A stretch of 64,000 nt of DNA from Bacteroidota bacterium (GTDB lineage Bacteria; Bacteroidota; Bacteroidia; Chitinophagales; Chitinophagaceae): positions 1 to 64,000 of the forward strand of contig CANHGS010000014.1 in assembly GCA_947460595.1 (NCBI GenBank), in the 5' to 3' direction. Position 1 is the stretch's first letter. Each line of letters begins with the position of its first letter. Shown here one piece after another: positions 29,605 through 38,019 of the stretch. A model generated the notes under the pieces. That model did not search any database. It was given only the letters and a program-made list of their open reading frames with translations, and was not told where the DNA came from. A program made the translations under genes and the position numbers.

Positions 29605-30492
29605 TTATTGGGTAATAGGAACCGGTTTGGGATCTAATTCATCCACGTTTTTCTCGTGAATCCATTTCCCATTCTGCCAACGGAAACCCTCATAAGTGCC
29701 ATAAGGAATTAGGCTATAGCGTTCCTTTACCTCACCTGTTTCACTAACCAAGTGAGCAAAGACAATCTTGTCTAGTTCTGGGTCATAATTAAACTTGGCA
29801 CCAGCTTGTTTTTTAAACTCCAAACAGAAGCGAAACGCGGGTTGCGGGGGTTTAATGCTGTCTTGTGTATAGGTGAAAAATTTGCCTCCAAACAAGGGTT
29901 TTCCCTGTGCATCAAAATGTAATACTTCCATCCATTTTTTAGTACTACGAGCATTACTCTCATCATATCCCAACAGGGTATAGTACTGTTTGTTGTTAAA
30001 TGATTTCTGCACAATGCCATAGTACACTGCACCAATCCAATTGGCAGGAGTACGAATAGAATCAATAGGATTCTCACTATAATCAGAATGGTCAAATAAG
30101 GGGAAGAGTTTTAAAGAACCATCATTGGTGCGCATCTGAATAGCGCCATGTTGTCTATAAGCAGAAAAGTCTTTCATGACCTGCCAGGTAAAAATTCTAA
30201 AACTACTATCTGGTGCATATACTTTGGAAATAGTAGTTAAGGAATCAAAGCGATAATGAAAACTATTAGGCTGACGTAGTGCTTGCACCAAACCACGAGT
30301 AAACAAACTATCGGCCCTAAAGCGATCAATCATATCTTCTGCATTCATGATACCCAGTGCATAATCCTTGATGCTTTCCTCTATTTGTGCAATGGCACTT
30401 AAAGGAGCAACCACTGCTTTTGAATCAGACTTGCGCTGAGCAGACATTTGCAAACAAAACATTACCAGAACTAAAGAAAGAAAAGGCTTCAT
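29605..30492 (-). CDS. Secreted conserved hypothetical protein
   Basis: Signal peptide MKPFLSLVLVMFCLQMSAQ; 295 aa, no recognised domain. Confidence 0.75.
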   Translation of the reverse strand: MKPFLSLVLVMFCLQMSAQRKSDSKAVVAPLSAIAQIEESIKDYALGIMNAEDMIDRFRADSLFTRGLVQALRQPNSFHYRFDSLTTISKVYAPDSSFRIFTWQVMKDFSAYRQHGAIQMRTNDGSLKLFPLFDHSDYSENPIDSIRTPANWIGAVYYGIVQKSFNNKQYYTLLGYDESNARSTKKWMEVLHFDAQGKPLFGGKFFTYTQDSIKPPQPAFRFCLEFKKQAGAKFNYDPELDKIVFAHLVSETGEVKERYSLIPYGTYEGFRWQNGKWIHEKNVDELDPKPVPITQ

Positions 30493-30531
30493 GGCACTAA
30501 GTTAAAGCAATGCGCTATACCCAAACATGTT

Positions 30532-31107
30532 TTAGGATTTTCTTAAAGCTGCAATAGATTGGGCAAATTCCAAGAGGTTATTGAAACGAAAGTCTATCTG
30601 AGGGTGTGGATCTTCCGTTTGCGGATGCGTTGTGGCTACAAATACAGTATGCATCCCGGCGTTTTTTCCAAAAGCCATATCAGAAGGTCTATTCCCTACC
30701 ATAATGCTCTTAGTAAAATCAACTTCAGGGTAGAGGTGCTTTGCCTGAAAAGCCATGCCAGGATTGGGTTTACGGTTTGGCGATTCAGTTTCTATATCAG
30801 CACAAAAAAACAAATGATCCAAATTGCCACCCTTTTCTTGAATAGCGGCCAACATATTGGCGTGAATATTTTCCAAATCTTCTAAACTCATCAAACCCTT
30901 ACCAACCCCTTTTTGATTGGTCACTAAAAAAATCCTTGCAAATTGATTGCGCAATAAGGCCAATGCTTCTAGGGTAGTAGGATAAAATTGAAACTCCTCC
31001 CAATTCATTATATAGTCATTCTCCTTTTCAACATTAATCACGCCATCCCTGTCCAAGAACAATATCCAATCAGTTGAAATTTCTCTTAAATCCATAATCA
31101 CATTCAA
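30532..31107 (-). CDS. gmhB: HAD-IIIA phosphatase, D-glycero-D-manno-heptose-1,7-bisphosphate 7-phosphatase-like
   Basis: WILFLDRDGVINVEKENDYI, FLVTNQKGVGKG, SIMVGNRPSDMAFGKNAGM. Confidence 0.8.
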   Translation of the reverse strand: MNVIMDLREISTDWILFLDRDGVINVEKENDYIMNWEEFQFYPTTLEALALLRNQFARIFLVTNQKGVGKGLMSLEDLENIHANMLAAIQEKGGNLDHLFFCADIETESPNRKPNPGMAFQAKHLYPEVDFTKSIMVGNRPSDMAFGKNAGMHTVFVATTHPQTEDPHPQIDFRFNNLLEFAQSIAALRKS

Positions 31108-31130
31108 TTCTTTTTTTTCATCGCAATCAT

Positions 31131-31246
31131 CACTTTCTTCTTCCTCATCTCTTCACTCTTCACTCTTCACTCTTCACTCTTCACTCTTCACTCTTCACTC
31201 TTCACTCTTCACTTTCTTCCTCCACTCTTCACTCTTCACTCTTCAC
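31131..31246 (-). repeat. GTGAAGA (TCTTCAC on + strand) heptamer array (locus 2)
   Basis: Nine perfect tandem TCTTCAC copies at 31150-31212 and three more at 31226-31246, joined by a variant spacer; array merges with the TAG stop of the upstream gene. Confidence 0.97.
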
Positions 31247-31827
31247 TAATCTTCAAAGAAGATAGCCGCTTCTACAAGTTCGCATACAATATGACCAATC
31301 ATCATATGTGCTTCCTGAATTCGAGGTGTAACACTTGAAGGTACATTGATTAAATAATCGCTTAAGCCTTTCATGTCACCGCCGCTTTCTCCCGTTAAAC
31401 CAACGGTGATAATACCCTTGGCCCTTGCGGTTTCAAAAGCTTTGACAATATTTTTAGAATTTCCAGATGTGCTAATGCCAATCAATACATCGCCTTTTTC
31501 CATAATGCCATCTACTAGCCTAGCATAAATCATATCATAGCTATAATCATTGGCCACAGCTGTTAAATAAGAAGTATTGCAATGCAGGGCTTCAGATGGA
31601 AGTGCCCTGCGATTTTTGTAAAACCTACCAGAGAATTCAGCCGCCAAGTGTTGTGCATCGGCAGCGGAACCGCCATTTCCACAGAAATGTACCCTCTGCC
31701 CATTATTAAAAGCAGGTACTATCATTTTAATGACACTGTCAATAGTTGTTACCAATTCCTCATCTTCCAATATGGCTTGCTTCAGTTCTATGGAAGCCTT
31801 CATTAATTTTTTGATTGCTACTTTCAT
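31246..31827 (-). CDS. gmhA: SIS-domain phosphoheptose isomerase
   Basis: VHFCGNGGSAADAQHLAAEFSGRF, LIGISTSGNSKNIVKA, IQEAHMMIGHIVCELVE. Confidence 0.88.
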   Translation of the reverse strand: MKVAIKKLMKASIELKQAILEDEELVTTIDSVIKMIVPAFNNGQRVHFCGNGGSAADAQHLAAEFSGRFYKNRRALPSEALHCNTSYLTAVANDYSYDMIYARLVDGIMEKGDVLIGISTSGNSKNIVKAFETARAKGIITVGLTGESGGDMKGLSDYLINVPSSVTPRIQEAHMMIGHIVCELVEAAIFFED

Positions 31828-31832
31828 GATAT

Positions 31833-32978
31833 TTATTTTTCCGCCAAATCTTCAATAGTCTGCACCAATTGGGGCCAACCATATTTGATTTTCTCTGCAC
31901 GAAGTTGGGGCAAAAAATGTTTTTCTCCTAATGAATACAGATTTTTAATGCCTTCAGCAATAGCTTTAACATTTGGTTCTACAACTAATCCTACTTGACC
32001 ATTTGGTACTAGTTCAGCCAGTCCTCCAACATTGGTCACCAGCATAGGTTTTTCAAAATGATAGGCTAGGGGAGTTACCCCTGATTGGGTAGCATGTTTA
32101 TAAGGTTGAATCACAAAATCAGCCGCGCTCAAATAATAACGCACTTGATCATCGGCAATAAAATCTGTTTTCAAGATCAAAAGGTCTCTTATATTTAATT
32201 GGTCAATCTGTTCTTGATAGCCTTTTTCATCGTCATAGAATTCTCCGGCTACCAAGAGCTTGGGCACTAACATTTCTGGAATAGACCGAGCCTCTTTTTT
32301 TAATTGAGCCATGGCGTCTAACAACAAATCTAATCCTTTGTATTTGCGTATAAAACCAAAGAATAATATAATGGGTTGCTCCACTTCAATGCCCAAATGT
32401 TTCTTGGCCATGGCCTTATCCAAAGGATCCCCAAAATTATCATACAGTGGGTGAACCGATTGAATGGCGGAGGTTTGGGTGAATTGTTTCAGGTCTGCTA
32501 AAACCTTGGCACTCATGGTCACAAAACCATCCATGGGCCCTACAAAATATTGGGTAAAGGTTTTGTCACCCGGCCTTTTCTCGTGTGGAATAATATTGTC
32601 TGCAATGCAAATGAGTTTGGAGTGTTTGTTTCTCTTGATGATTCTTAAAATGGTACCCAAACAAGGCCCCATGAGTGGTAACCAATATCTGACCAGTACT
32701 AGGTCTGGTTTGGTGTCTCTGATTTTTCTGCCCACGCTTATCCAGTTCAAAGGATTCATGCTATTGATGCAAACCTCAATGGTCAAATCTTTAGGAGCGG
32801 GCTGATCACTATATTGTGTCTTACCTGGAAACAAAAAACTAGGGTATTGTAAGCTAAAAGTATAAATGGTAACTTGATAGCCTTGGGCCTGAAACTGCCG
32901 GGCCAGACGCTCATTAAAACTGGCAATGCCGCCACCTCTAAAAGGCCAGGAGGTTCCAATAAGGGCCAGTTTTTTCAT
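31833..32978 (-). CDS. Glycosyltransferase family 4
   Basis: GTSWPFRGGGIASFNERLARQFQAQGYQVTIYT and C-terminal GVTPLAYHFEKPMLVTNVGGLAELV. Confidence 0.88.
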   Translation of the reverse strand: MKKLALIGTSWPFRGGGIASFNERLARQFQAQGYQVTIYTFSLQYPSFLFPGKTQYSDQPAPKDLTIEVCINSMNPLNWISVGRKIRDTKPDLVLVRYWLPLMGPCLGTILRIIKRNKHSKLICIADNIIPHEKRPGDKTFTQYFVGPMDGFVTMSAKVLADLKQFTQTSAIQSVHPLYDNFGDPLDKAMAKKHLGIEVEQPIILFFGFIRKYKGLDLLLDAMAQLKKEARSIPEMLVPKLLVAGEFYDDEKGYQEQIDQLNIRDLLILKTDFIADDQVRYYLSAADFVIQPYKHATQSGVTPLAYHFEKPMLVTNVGGLAELVPNGQVGLVVEPNVKAIAEGIKNLYSLGEKHFLPQLRAEKIKYGWPQLVQTIEDLAEK

Positions 32979-32988
32979 ACCCTTGGTT

Positions 32989-33936
32989 TTAGTCTTGGAT
33001 GCTCAATTTACTAGCAATCAGGTACACATTTCTTTCAGGAGCATTTCTAGCTACCAGCTCAGCAATAAAGCCAGCTAAGAAGAGCTGCATGCCAATGACC
33101 ATGGTAGTTAGGGCAATAAAAAAAGCAGGTTTATTAGTGAGTGCAAATTCTGCATCTATGAATTTCTCTACTATTAAGTAAGCACTAGAACCCAGCCCCA
33201 TCATAAAAAATAAAGTGCCCAACAATCCAAATAATTGCATGGGACGTTTACCAAATTTACCCAAGAACATAATGGTAGCCAGATCCAAAAAACCATTTAC
33301 AAAACGCTGCCATCCAAATTTGGTGACGCCATATTTACGTGGCCTATGTTCTACTACTTTCTCTCCAATCTTTCTAAATCCACTCCATTTAGCCAAAATA
33401 GGAATATAGCGGTGCATCTCACCATAAACTTCAATGCTTTTAACCACATTGTGCTGATAGGCTTTGAGACCACAGTTGAAATCATTTAATTGAATACCTG
33501 ATGCCCATCGCGCTACCGCGTTAAATAATTTTGAAGGAATATTCTTGGTGAGGGTATTGTCATAACGCACTTTTTTCCAGCCGCTAACCATATCATAACC
33601 CTCATTGATTATCATATTTCTAAGTCCTGGAATTTCATCGGGAGAGTCTTGCATATCCGCATCCATGGTTATTACCACATTTCCCAAAGCAGCTTTAAAC
33701 CCCTCATTCAATGCGGCAGATTTACCATAGTTGCGGCGGAATCGAATGCCTTTGAATGCTTGATTATTTTGTGCAATACCTTCTATTACTTTCCAGCTAT
33801 TATCGGTGCTACCATCATCTACCATGATCACTTCAAAGCTCCATTGGTTTTCGTGCATCACGCGTTCAATCCAGGCACAGAGCTCCGGTAAAGATTCGTC
33901 TTCATTCAATAATGGTACAACAACACTTAGATCCAT
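32989..33936 (-). CDS. Glycosyltransferase family 2 with C-terminal TMs
   Basis: LSVVVPLLNEDESLPELC, MVDDGSTDNSW, TMDADMQDSPDEIP; two C-terminal TM helices. Confidence 0.92.
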   Translation of the reverse strand: MDLSVVVPLLNEDESLPELCAWIERVMHENQWSFEVIMVDDGSTDNSWKVIEGIAQNNQAFKGIRFRRNYGKSAALNEGFKAALGNVVITMDADMQDSPDEIPGLRNMIINEGYDMVSGWKKVRYDNTLTKNIPSKLFNAVARWASGIQLNDFNCGLKAYQHNVVKSIEVYGEMHRYIPILAKWSGFRKIGEKVVEHRPRKYGVTKFGWQRFVNGFLDLATIMFLGKFGKRPMQLFGLLGTLFFMMGLGSSAYLIVEKFIDAEFALTNKPAFFIALTTMVIGMQLFLAGFIAELVARNAPERNVYLIASKLSIQD

Positions 33937-33954
33937 AACAGTACTTAAATCTTA

Positions 33955-34464
33955 TTAGAAAGGATTTTGCTTAGGGGTCTTTTTAGCCACACCTGCGCCA
34001 ATGGCAGAAGAAATGGCACCTAAAAAACCATACATCAAAATAATGCCACCAATGGCAAAAGGCATCATGAATTTACGGGTCATATCTAAAGCTGCTTTCA
34101 CTTGATCATCCGTTAGCTTTTGGTTCTTTTCCATTTCTGTAGCAGCATTTTCAATAATCTTATCGGTCATTTCTGGGAAAAGTACTTTCATGGATAATAC
34201 AGTATAGATAACTGTAATTACAATTAAAGTTGCAGTTACTTTAAAACCATGTGCAAATACATTTCCATAAGTAACATCGCCCTGCATTTGCTTGGCATAG
34301 TGAATACAAGACCAGATAATTCCAGCTATCACTACAACCCAGCTTATAGCACCCAATGCCTTGTTCTGCATTTGGTCAGTTAAATACAATGCTACACTGA
34401 TAACTATAGTAATTAAACTTAAGATGAGCCCTTTCATCCAGGGTTGTACAATTTTTTCTTCCAT
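33955..34464 (-). CDS. DUF4199-like membrane protein
   Basis: Four hydrophobic segments, QMQGDVTYGNVFAHGFKVTATLIVITVIYTVLS. Confidence 0.7.
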   Translation of the reverse strand: MEEKIVQPWMKGLILSLITIVISVALYLTDQMQNKALGAISWVVVIAGIIWSCIHYAKQMQGDVTYGNVFAHGFKVTATLIVITVIYTVLSMKVLFPEMTDKIIENAATEMEKNQKLTDDQVKAALDMTRKFMMPFAIGGIILMYGFLGAISSAIGAGVAKKTPKQNPF

Positions 34465-34475
34465 TTTGGTTGCTT

Positions 34476-35738
34476 TTAATTGGTGAATAGTTTGCCCTTA
34501 TGAACAATAGCTATTGCCTTACCTGTTAGGGGCTTATCTAGGAATGGACTATTGGCCGATTTACTTTGGTTGTTTCCAGAATTCAACAAGGTTTCAGCCG
34601 TTCTGGAAAACAAAGTCAGTTCCGCCTTGGAACCAACCGACACATGGGTAGTTGGAAGATCGAAAATATTACGGGCATTCCCGCTAAATAGCTTGATTAT
34701 TTTTTCGTTACTCAAATTGGGTAAAACAGTATTCACTACGGCAAATGCTGTTTGCAAACCAATCATCCCGCTCTTAGCGTATTCAAATTCACAAATTTTA
34801 TTGTCCCAATTCTGAGGCAAATGGTGGGTTGCAATACAATCTACCAATCCATTTTCCACCGCCTCTCTCAAAGCCGCTCTATCACTCACCGTTCTGAGCG
34901 GCGGATTCAATTTTAAATTGGTATCATAGCTCACCAGATCCTCATCTGCAAAGTACAAGTGATAGGGGGTAACGCTACAACTAATCTGCAAACCCTCTTG
35001 TTTTGCCTGGGCAATCAAGTCAATACTGGTCTTGGTAGACACCCCAGTAATATGCAGTTTAGACCCCGTATACCTAGCCAAATCAATATCTCTCTTAATA
35101 ATGGTCTCTTCACTAATAGCAGGAATACCTGGCAAACCCAATTGTGTAGAGATAATCCCCTCATTGATCAGTCCACCCGCACCAATGCTCTTATCAATGG
35201 GAATCTGAATCAGCACACCGTCAAAAGCTTTTACATATTGCAATGCTTTCAGAAATAGTCCAGCTGTTTGCACCGGAACCAATCCATCAGAAAAAGCCAC
35301 AGCCCCGCTATTCTTCATATCATACATCTCGGCCAAGTCCTTACCCTCCAATTTCTTAGTAATGGCGCCAATAGGGTGGATGCTCACCGGCAAACAAGCC
35401 GATTGCTGCACCACATAACTCACCTGGCTTTTATTATCCACCACTGGGTCTGTATTGGGCATGCTAAACACACGAGTGTAACCACCCGCTGCTGCTGCAT
35501 TAGCCCCAGTTTCCAAAGTCTCTTTATACTCAATACCCGGATCACAAAAATGGGAGAAAGGATCTACCCAACCACCACTGACCAACAAATCTTCACCAGC
35601 CACAACCTGTGCGTCCTGTTGGTCAATTTTGTCTTCAATGCTGGAAATGATTCCGTCTGTAATTAGAATATCTTTTGTCTGGCCATTATATGGCGAAGAG
35701 CTATCAATGATTTTCGCTTGCCTAAGGAGAATTTGCAT
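34476..35738 (-). CDS. pyrC: Dihydroorotase
   Basis: MQILLRQAKIIDSSSPYNGQTKDILITDGIISSIED; GWVDPFSHFCDPGIEYKETLETGANAAAAGGYTRV; start trimmed to 35738. His residues of the usual DxHxH are partly replaced (see findings). Confidence 0.85.
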   Translation of the reverse strand: MQILLRQAKIIDSSSPYNGQTKDILITDGIISSIEDKIDQQDAQVVAGEDLLVSGGWVDPFSHFCDPGIEYKETLETGANAAAAGGYTRVFSMPNTDPVVDNKSQVSYVVQQSACLPVSIHPIGAITKKLEGKDLAEMYDMKNSGAVAFSDGLVPVQTAGLFLKALQYVKAFDGVLIQIPIDKSIGAGGLINEGIISTQLGLPGIPAISEETIIKRDIDLARYTGSKLHITGVSTKTSIDLIAQAKQEGLQISCSVTPYHLYFADEDLVSYDTNLKLNPPLRTVSDRAALREAVENGLVDCIATHHLPQNWDNKICEFEYAKSGMIGLQTAFAVVNTVLPNLSNEKIIKLFSGNARNIFDLPTTHVSVGSKAELTLFSRTAETLLNSGNNQSKSANSPFLDKPLTGKAIAIVHKGKLFTN

Positions 35739-35867
35739 GCTGCTGCGATAAAATTTAGTGCAATATAACCTGAAAATTTCTTTTACCCCTATATTTGCAC
35801 CCAATTAATAAGGAAAACGCTTTGTTTTACCCCCAGTTATCAAAGCTTTAAACCCTGATGGACAGTT

Positions 35868-35944
35868 CGGGACGTAGCGCAGCCCGGTAGCGCACACGTC
35901 TGGGGGGCGTGGGGTCGCAAGTTCAAATCTTGTCGTCCCGACCA
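35868..35944 (+). tRNA. tRNA-Pro (anticodon GGG), encoded CCA
   Basis: CGGGACGTAGCGCAGCCCGGTAGCGCACACGTCTGGGGGGCGTGGGGTCGCAAGTTCAAATCTTGTCGTCCCGACCA: cloverleaf, CTGGGGG anticodon loop, GTTCAAATC T-loop. Confidence 0.96.
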
Positions 35945-35966
35945 ATGAAACCGGAAACGGAAACCG

Positions 35967-35998
35967 CCGCCAGCTAAAGCTGGCGGTATTTTTTTGCG
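35967..35998 (+). terminator. Terminator downstream of tRNA-Pro
   Basis: CCGCCAGC-TAAA-GCTGGCGG then ATTTTTTT. Confidence 0.85.
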
Positions 35999-36043
35999 CA
36001 GACGTGTCCCGAATTCATTCGGGTAAACGGATGCGCAAAAAAA
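35989..36043. repeat. Inverted repeat with nested hairpin
   Basis: TTTTTTTGCGCA (35989-36000) and TGCGCAAAAAAA (36032-36043) around CCCGAATTCATTCGGG. Confidence 0.85.
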
Positions 36044-36072
36044 TACAAACCGCGCAGGGCGCGGTGCGGTTT

Positions 36073-36312
36073 TTTCTGATCTAGGTTTTATTGAGCTCCC
36101 CCCTAACAGCGATTCGCGAGCTCCGCGAGCAAATCTAAACATCTTAGGAACGGGCGGCGGTTTCTGATCTAGGTTACATTGAGCTCCCCCCTAACAGCGA
36201 TTCGCGAGCCCCGCGAGCAAATCTAAACATCTTAGGAACGGGCGGCGGTTTCTGATCTAGGTTTTATTGAGCTCCCCCCTAACAGCGATTCGCGAGCCCC
36301 GCGAGCAAATCT
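36073..36312. repeat. 88-bp tandem repeat, about 2.7 copies
   Basis: tttctgatctaggtt[tt/ac]attgagctcccccctaacagcgattcgcgag[c/t]ccgcgagcaaatctaaacatcttaggaacgggcggcgg at 36073-36160, 36161-36248, partial 36249-36312. Confidence 0.95.
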
Positions 36313-36754
36313 GATATTCATTCAAAATCTCAATTTTTTTGCGAATGAACTCCGAGCCCCGCGAGCCCCGCGAGCAAATCTGAAGAGCCCCTTATAAAAA
36401 CATAAAAAATTATAAAATAGAATCAATTAATTATATAACAGATTCATTCTTTCTAAAGATTGCTCTTTCTTATAAATCATTAACTATTTGATTAATAAAT
36501 TGCTAGAAATAATTGGTTAAAAGTATTATGACTTGATGATATAACTAGTTTACTAATTAAAATATTTAGGAGTCATTTCAATAGACTCAAAATAAGACTA
36601 TAATAGGTTTCGCGTCTTGGTGGTTTATTGTTCCTATTAATACAAAGATGAATTTATAGGAATTGCTGAATGGTATTAGCTTTAACTATTTTGAATTATA
36701 AATTTTATAAGATTTTATAATAATTATTCTCTTACTTTCTATTTAATCATTTCA

Positions 36755-37105
36755 ATGAATATTTTAAAATTACCGTTTACATTTAAAAATCGTTTAAATG
36801 ATGCTGAATCGCTTAATGAAATTCATCTGGCATTAAATATTTCTTTTTATACATCTGGTCAAGTAAAATATACTGATGCAAGTGGCAGATCAAAAATCAT
36901 TGAATTTTTTGGATCAAATTGGAGTATAGATTTACTTTTAAAAAAAGGAGCTGATACAAGTTTTAGCGTATTTATTAATAATCCTAAAAAGATTGAAAAT
37001 CAAATATTAACTCTTACAAAAAAAATTAACACAAAAATCACTGCAGATAAAACTTTTGAAATATCCATTTTGAACGATTACGATGGTTGGTTTAAATTGG
37101 ATTAA
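36755..37105 (+). CDS. Orphan hypothetical protein in AT-rich segment
   Basis: 116-aa ORF MNILKLPFTFKNRLNDAESLNEIHLALNISFYTSGQVKYTDASGRSK, no recognised family. Confidence 0.55.
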   Translation: MNILKLPFTFKNRLNDAESLNEIHLALNISFYTSGQVKYTDASGRSKIIEFFGSNWSIDLLLKKGADTSFSVFINNPKKIENQILTLTKKINTKITADKTFEISILNDYDGWFKLD

Positions 37106-37134
37106 ACAAATATAAACCATCGCCACAGGCAAAA

Positions 37135-38019
37135 TTACCCTACCTCTATCTTATACCCAATCCCCCTCACCGCCACAATCTTCACCCTTTCATCCATCTC
37201 TAATTTCTTCCGCAACTTAGAAATAAACATATCCAAACTCCTCCCTACAATCACCCCCTCATCTTCCCAAATCTCTTTCTGAATCCTATTTCTTTCAATA
37301 ACCAGATTCGGGCTCTCCGCAAAAATCCTGAGCACCCTAGACTCTGTAGCAGTTAAGTCAACAGTTAGTTCCTTCATCACCAATTTCCTCAGTTTAGCAT
37401 CAAATAAAATTCCACCCAACTGAAACTGATCAACATCATGAATAACCTCATCCTCCTTCTTAGTCTTAGCCGTTCTAAAAAACAGTAAACCAATAAAAGC
37501 CAAAATAGGCAGACTACCCAGAAGGTATCCACTCTTAGCACTGATCCAAGCATCTTTAAATTGAATACTAATCACATAACAAGCTTTAGGAAGCCTTCTC
37601 CCTTTACAGGATACAATGGTTTCCTTTTCTTTATTGGAAATGGCATATCCATAAGCCACTTTCTGGGTTCCGCAGTTCAGTACATTTACCACATAATCGG
37701 GGACTCCAGCATCCTTACCCAATAAACCTAAAGTGGTGTTCACCAAAGAATCTGGTAAAAACCCAAACTCCCGCTCAAAACTCAACTGGAATTCATTGTC
37801 CGATATTATATTCACAGGCAGTACCCTAGAAACACTATCGCCAGATTGTAAGAGCAGTTCATGCCCAACTTTACGAATCAAAATTTCCCTTCTGGCTATT
37901 TCAAAATCGTCAGTAACCGTAAAGCTAAACGCCAAACAAATACCAGCAACCAATAGCAGGGAAACTGATCCAAACAGGTATTTATCATTACTAAAAAGCT
38001 TATTTTGACGCTGAGACAT
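37135..38019 (-). CDS. Membrane-anchored transcriptional regulator with C-terminal OmpR-type winged helix
   Basis: TM YLFGSVSLLLVAGICLAFSF, TM GYLLGSLPILAFIGLLFF, C-terminal LTVDLTATESRVLRIFAESPNLVIERNRIQKEIWEDEGVIVGRSLDMFISKLRKKL...VRGIGYKIEV. Confidence 0.88.
   Translation of the reverse strand: MSQRQNKLFSNDKYLFGSVSLLLVAGICLAFSFTVTDDFEIARREILIRKVGHELLLQSGDSVSRVLPVNIISDNEFQLSFEREFGFLPDSLVNTTLGLLGKDAGVPDYVVNVLNCGTQKVAYGYAISNKEKETIVSCKGRRLPKACYVISIQFKDAWISAKSGYLLGSLPILAFIGLLFFRTAKTKKEDEVIHDVDQFQLGGILFDAKLRKLVMKELTVDLTATESRVLRIFAESPNLVIERNRIQKEIWEDEGVIVGRSLDMFISKLRKKLEMDERVKIVAVRGIGYKIEVG

Noticed and set aside
31131-31246. Possible CRISPR array
   Set aside because: Direct 7-mer tandem with no unique spacers; no cas genes in the window
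35840-36142. ORF track 100-aa protein on - strand
   Set aside because: Antisense to tRNA-Pro; [24 protein letters not shown] is a well-known spurious tRNA-antisense peptide
36073-36312. 88-bp repeats as CRISPR
   Set aside because: Copies are contiguous with no spacers and the period is explained by the whole unit
36391-37105. Integrated mobile element or prophage at tRNA-Pro
   Set aside because: No integrase, transposase or phage gene, and no second copy of the tRNA 3' end found by eye; kept only as an AT-rich island observation
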